Part shown: one piece after another, positions 6,656-9,293 of the stretch
Position numbering within the stretch: position 1 is the first letter of the stretch
Layout: each line of letters starts with the position of its first letter
Assembly: GCA_014860725.1 (NCBI GenBank)
Contig: JACZJD010000054.1
Span: 1-9,293, forward strand
Direction of reading: 5' to 3'
DNA length: 9,293 nucleotides
Source: Aquamicrobium sp.
GTDB taxonomy: Bacteria > Pseudomonadota > Alphaproteobacteria > Rhizobiales > Rhizobiaceae
The notes under the pieces: model-generated
What the model was told of the DNA's origin: nothing
The model's database searches: none
The model's input: the letters and a program-made list of their open reading frames with translations, nothing else
Translations under genes and position numbers: made by a program

Positions 6656-7503
6656 CGACCCCACGCTCCACCCCCCGCTCGACCTATGTCGAGGCCGAGG
6701 GCTTCGAGGTCCATGTCACCGAATGGGGCGATCCGCGCAACCCGGCCCTCGTCATGTGGCACGGGCTGGCCCGCACCGGCCGCGACTTCGACGAGGCGGC
6801 GGAGGCGCTGTCCGACACCTACTTCGTGCTGTGCCCCGACACGCTCGGCCGCGGCCTTTCGAGCTGGGCGCGCGACTATCGCACCGACTATTCCTACGCC
6901 AATTTCGGCCGCGTCGCGGAAGGCATCCTCGCCCGCCACGGCATCGACCGGCTGCGCTGGGTCGGCACCTCGATGGGCGGGCTGATCGGCGTCACGCTGG
7001 CGGCAGGCCCGCTCAAGGGCCGCATCACCCATCTCGTGATCAACGACATCGGGCCCGACATCCCGGCGGCCGGCGCCGAGCGCATCGCTTCCTACGTCGG
7101 CACGCCGCCGGTCTACGACACGGTGGCGGAGCTGGAGGCGTGGCTGCGGGCGAACTACGCGCCGTTCGGCGACAACACCGACGCCTTCTGGCGGCGCATG
7201 GCCGACACTTCGGCGCGGCGCGCCGACGACGGCCGCATCACCGTGCACTACGACCCGCACATCGTGTCGCAGTTCACCCACCACAAGGCCGATCTCGACG
7301 TCTGGGACGCCTATGACGCGGTCGAGGCGAAGACGCTGCTGATCCGCGGCGAAAGCTCGGACGTTCTGGCCGCGTCGGTGGCCCAAGAGATGACGCGCCG
7401 CGGCCCGCGGCCCGCGCTGCACGTCGTCGCCGGCTGCGGCCATGCCCCGACGCTGGCCGACGACGCCCAGATCGCGCTGCTGCGCGCCTTTCTGGCGGAA
7501 TAG
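6652..7503 (+). CDS. Alpha/beta hydrolase encoded in the transporter operon
   Basis: A 283-residue serine hydrolase of the alpha/beta fold with no signal peptide, hence cytoplasmic. Seen: the oxyanion segment MWHGLA (35-40), PDTLGRGLS (62-70), the nucleophile elbow GTSMGG with Ser107, the likely acid Asp237 in RGESSDVL, and the catalytic His264 in GCGHAPTL. A cap region lies at about 135-215. The family includes esterases, lactonases, C-C hydrolases of ring-cleavage pathways and dehalogenases. A Ser nucleophile argues against a haloalkane dehalogenase, which uses Asp. The overlap with the LivM stop indicates expression with the transporter, so the simplest idea is that it cleaves the imported compound or its first product. 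The exact substrate cannot be deduced. Confidence 0.9.
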   Translation: MTTPRSTPRSTYVEAEGFEVHVTEWGDPRNPALVMWHGLARTGRDFDEAAEALSDTYFVLCPDTLGRGLSSWARDYRTDYSYANFGRVAEGILARHGIDRLRWVGTSMGGLIGVTLAAGPLKGRITHLVINDIGPDIPAAGAERIASYVGTPPVYDTVAELEAWLRANYAPFGDNTDAFWRRMADTSARRADDGRITVHYDPHIVSQFTHHKADLDVWDAYDAVEAKTLLIRGESSDVLAASVAQEMTRRGPRPALHVVAGCGHAPTLADDAQIALLRAFLAE

Positions 7504-7519
7504 GCGCCGCTTCCGCCGC

Positions 7520-7723
7520 TCATGGCGTCGCGCCGTGCGCGGCCTCGCCCTCGGCCCGGTCGAGCTCGGCAAGAAGCGCATAGAGCCGGTCGGGCAGGTC
7601 GCGCTGCGGCGCGAAGGCAGGCAGGCGTGCCAAGTGCCGGTGGTTGTCGCCCCTGCCGATCTCCTTGCGGATCAGATCGGAGAGTCCGGCCTCGCCTTTC
7701 TTGTCGTTTCTCGTCGCAGTCAT
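7520..7723 (-). CDS. Small protein, unknown; weakly NepR-like tail
   Basis: A 67-residue charged soluble protein with no membrane segment and no cysteine. I do not firmly recognise it. The last third, RDLPDRLYALLAELDRAE (41-58), should be an amphipathic helix and recalls the C-terminal helix of NepR anti-sigma factors, in which a PDR/PDK motif is followed by a Leu-rich helix. The preceding LARLPAFAP has the right spacing but lacks the conserved aromatic of NepR, so this remains a hint. Support for a real gene: AGGAA just before the ATG, GC-rich third positions, convergent fit only 16 bp from the hydrolase stop, and an EcfG-like promoter about 30 bp upstream. It is transcribed in the same direction as the MttB-family gene but separated from it by 153 bp. 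Confidence 0.6.
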   Translation of the reverse strand: MTATRNDKKGEAGLSDLIRKEIGRGDNHRHLARLPAFAPQRDLPDRLYALLAELDRAEGEAAHGATP

Positions 7724-7750
7724 GGTTCCTGTTTCCGGGTTCAGGGGGAA

Positions 7751-7776
7751 AACCCGGCCCGGCGGTGAAAGGTTCC
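7751..7776 (-). promoter_or_regulatory. EcfG-like general-stress promoter of the small gene
   Basis: On the minus strand GGAAC (7776-7772) is followed, after 18 bases, by GTT (7753-7751). The alphaproteobacterial EcfG/RpoE2 sigma factors recognise GGAAC, a 16-17 base spacer, then CGTT (family knowledge); here the spacing is 17 with GGTT. The predicted start near 7743 leaves about 20 nt of leader before the ATG at 7723. Confidence 0.45.
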
Positions 7777-7778
7777 CA

Positions 7779-7809
7779 TGCGGAATGCCGCAACCGGCCG
7801 CAGATGCGG
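7779..7809. repeat. Cluster of four TGCGG/CCGCA half-sites
   Basis: Two close inverted pairs sit side by side: TGCGG-AATG-CCGCA (7779-7792) and CCGCA-GA-TGCGG (7798-7809). An overlapping direct repeat ATGCGGAA occurs at 7778-7785 and 7804-7811. The cluster lies immediately upstream of the EcfG-like promoter of the small gene and downstream of the MttB-family stop. It could be an operator or an RNA structure at the end of the MttB transcript; there is no T-tract to make it a standard terminator. Confidence 0.4.
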
Positions 7810-7876
7810 AACAGGGTATAATTTGAGTTAAAATTGAACGATCCGGCCGGCCCGTTCCTTCGCCGTCTATCGGCCG

Positions 7877-9292
7877 CTACCAGCCCATCGCGCTGCGCGG
7901 CAGGTGGATGTTCGGATGGCGCGCGCGGATCGCGTCGTCGGCCGCACGCGGCACGTGGCGCGGGAAATGGCCGGCGAGAAGGCGCCGCTTCTCGGCGATC
8001 GCGCGCCGCAGGATGTCCGGCCGCCCTGCCTCCAGCCAGTCGCCGACGCCGAGGCGGTCGGCGAAGGCCGGGTAGCGCCGCTCGCAGGCGGGGGCGGGCA
8101 GCGGCTCGCAGCCGAGATAGTGGCCGGGCCCCTCGAGGCAGATCCGCGCGATGGTCTCGACCGACAGCGTCTCCTCCGTCACCGCGATGCCCTTCACGCA
8201 GGCGAGGCACTGGCCGATCATGTCGTTGTCGACGATCAGGCTTTCGAGGCAGAAGCCGCCGAGCGAGGCGTGCATGCCCGCCGCCTCGTAGACGAGGGAA
8301 AGGCCGGCGAGCCCCGCCATCGCCTCGGTGATGCCCTTCTCGTAGCCCGACTGCACGTCGGGCAGCTTGGCGTCGGCCATGCCGGCGGGCGCGCCGCCCG
8401 GCAGGTCGTAGAACTGCGCCATCTGGGCGCAGGCCGCCGTCAGCAGCGCCTGCTCGGCCGAGCCGCCCGCCATCGTGCCGGTGCGCGCGTCGCAGGCGAA
8501 GGGAAACATGCCGAGGATCGCCGGATGGCCGGGTCTCAGCGCGTTGACGTAGACGAGCCCGGCCAGAACCTCGGCCACGGCCTGCGCCAGCGTGCCGGCG
8601 AGCGGCGGCGGCGCGCTGGTGCCCGCCTGCCCGGCCGAAAGCAGCAGGATCGGCAGCCCGCCCTCGACGCAGGCTTCGAGCACGCCGCAGGCATTGGCCG
8701 CGAACTTGAGCGGCGCCGCGACGAAGGCGTTGGAGTTGGACACGAACGGCCGGGCGCGGAACGCCTTCTCGCCGCCGGCCACCGCATGGAGGAGGTCGAG
8801 CGCGGGGGCTACGTTCTCGCGCACCGTGAACGAGGTGCCGACATGCTTGGCCGTGCCCGTGACGCAGGCATAGAGCGTGTTCAGGTCGAGATCGGCGGGA
8901 TCGACCATGTCGCGCGCCACCATCGGCCGCTGGAAGAAATGGACGTTCTCCATGACGTCGGCGATGCGCGCCGCGTCGTAGAGGTCGGCGAGCCGCGACT
9001 CGCGGTATTCGCCGGTCTCGGCGTCGACGAAATGCACCGCCGCGCCGGCCGTGCCGAAATGGACGCGCCCGTCCTGGAGCGCGATGTCGCGCCGCGTCTC
9101 CTGCCCGCAGAGCGTGAAGTGGCGCGCGGCCGCCGCGACGGTGTCGAGGATGAGACTGCGCGGGAGGCGGATGCGCCCGTCGCCGCCCTGCTGCGCGCCG
9201 GCGCGCGTCAGCGCCTCGGCCGCGCTGGCGGAGGCGTTGGCGAGCCCGACCGTTTCGAGAAGGGTGAGCGCGGCGTCGTGGATACGCCGGGC
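7877..9292 (-). CDS. MttB-family (COG5598) methyltransferase, non-pyrrolysine, 5'-truncated by window
   Basis: 471 residues are visible and the gene continues beyond the right edge; family members are roughly 480-515 residues, so only a short N-terminus should be missing. Family features: RIHDAALTLLETVGL at the start of the visible part, GRVHFGTAGAAVHFVD (75-90), FFQRPMVARDMVDP, FVSNSNAFVAAPLKF, GGSAEQALLTAACAQMAQF, GYEKGITEAMAGLAG, and VDNDMIGQ near the C-terminal third. True MttB demethylates trimethylamine using pyrrolysine at an in-frame TAG and passes the methyl to a corrinoid protein. No internal TAG occurs here, so this belongs to the non-Pyl branch, whose known members (MtgB, MtpB, MtcB) act on quaternary amines such as glycine betaine, proline betaine and carnitine. 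The substrate of this copy is unknown. A GTG at 9037 is in frame but lies inside the conserved domain and is not the start. Confidence 0.88.
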   Translation of the reverse strand, partial: ARRIHDAALTLLETVGLANASASAAEALTRAGAQQGGDGRIRLPRSLILDTVAAAARHFTLCGQETRRDIALQDGRVHFGTAGAAVHFVDAETGEYRESRLADLYDAARIADVMENVHFFQRPMVARDMVDPADLDLNTLYACVTGTAKHVGTSFTVRENVAPALDLLHAVAGGEKAFRARPFVSNSNAFVAAPLKFAANACGVLEACVEGGLPILLLSAGQAGTSAPPPLAGTLAQAVAEVLAGLVYVNALRPGHPAILGMFPFACDARTGTMAGGSAEQALLTAACAQMAQFYDLPGGAPAGMADAKLPDVQSGYEKGITEAMAGLAGLSLVYEAAGMHASLGGFCLESLIVDNDMIGQCLACVKGIAVTEETLSVETIARICLEGPGHYLGCEPLPAPACERRYPAFADRLGVGDWLEAGRPDILRRAIAEKRRLLAGHFPRHVPRAADDAIRARHPNIHLPRSAMGW

Positions 9293-9293
9293 G

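Noticed and set aside
7817..7822. Perfect TATAAT on the + strand as the -10 of an antisense promoter into the MttB-family gene.
   Set aside because: No acceptable -35 box lies 16-18 bases upstream (the DNA there is CCGGCC-like) and no extended -10 TG is present; it may simply be part of the AT-rich patch.

Overview
The window looks like chromosomal DNA of an alphaproteobacterium, most likely Hyphomicrobiales (a Mesorhizobium or Phyllobacteriaceae-like lineage). This rests on the very high G+C, the mix of families (a high-capacity amino-acid-type ABC operon, a PAS-LuxR regulator, a non-pyrrolysine MttB-family methyltransferase), a compound palindromic intergenic repeat of the style common in rhizobial genomes, and one EcfG-like promoter. 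The genus is inference.

Layout, left to right: the C-terminal tail of an unrecognised gene (2-85, +); a short-chain dehydrogenase/reductase (231-980, +); convergent to it, a PAS-LuxR regulator (1010-1567, -). A 107-bp divergent control region (1568-1674) separates the regulator from a tightly packed + strand operon: periplasmic binding protein (1675-2871), a 170-bp gap holding a palindromic repeat, LivG-type ATPase (3042-3809), LivF-type ATPase (3820-4539), LivH-type permease (4541-5539), LivM-type permease (5543-6655) and an alpha/beta hydrolase (6652-7503) whose start overlaps the permease stop. On the minus strand follow a 67-residue small protein (7520-7723) with an EcfG-like promoter, and an MttB-family (COG5598) methyltransferase that runs off the right edge (7877-9292).

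Working model (inference): the PAS-LuxR protein controls the divergent operon. The operon imports a small organic solute through a complete five-component LivKHMGF-type transporter, and the co-translated hydrolase cleaves it, or a product of it, in the cytoplasm. The substrate cannot be read from the sequence; the binding protein is not a clear match to leucine or urea binders that I can recognise. The SDR and the MttB-like enzyme may act on related compounds, but nothing in the layout proves it.

The most unusual items are the small gene with its EcfG-like promoter and faintly NepR-like tail, the hydrolase built into the transporter operon, and the dense regulatory architecture of the 1568-1674 and 7724-7876 gaps. 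No tRNA, rRNA, CRISPR array, insertion sequence or phage gene was seen. There is no gene-free stretch above 300 bases.
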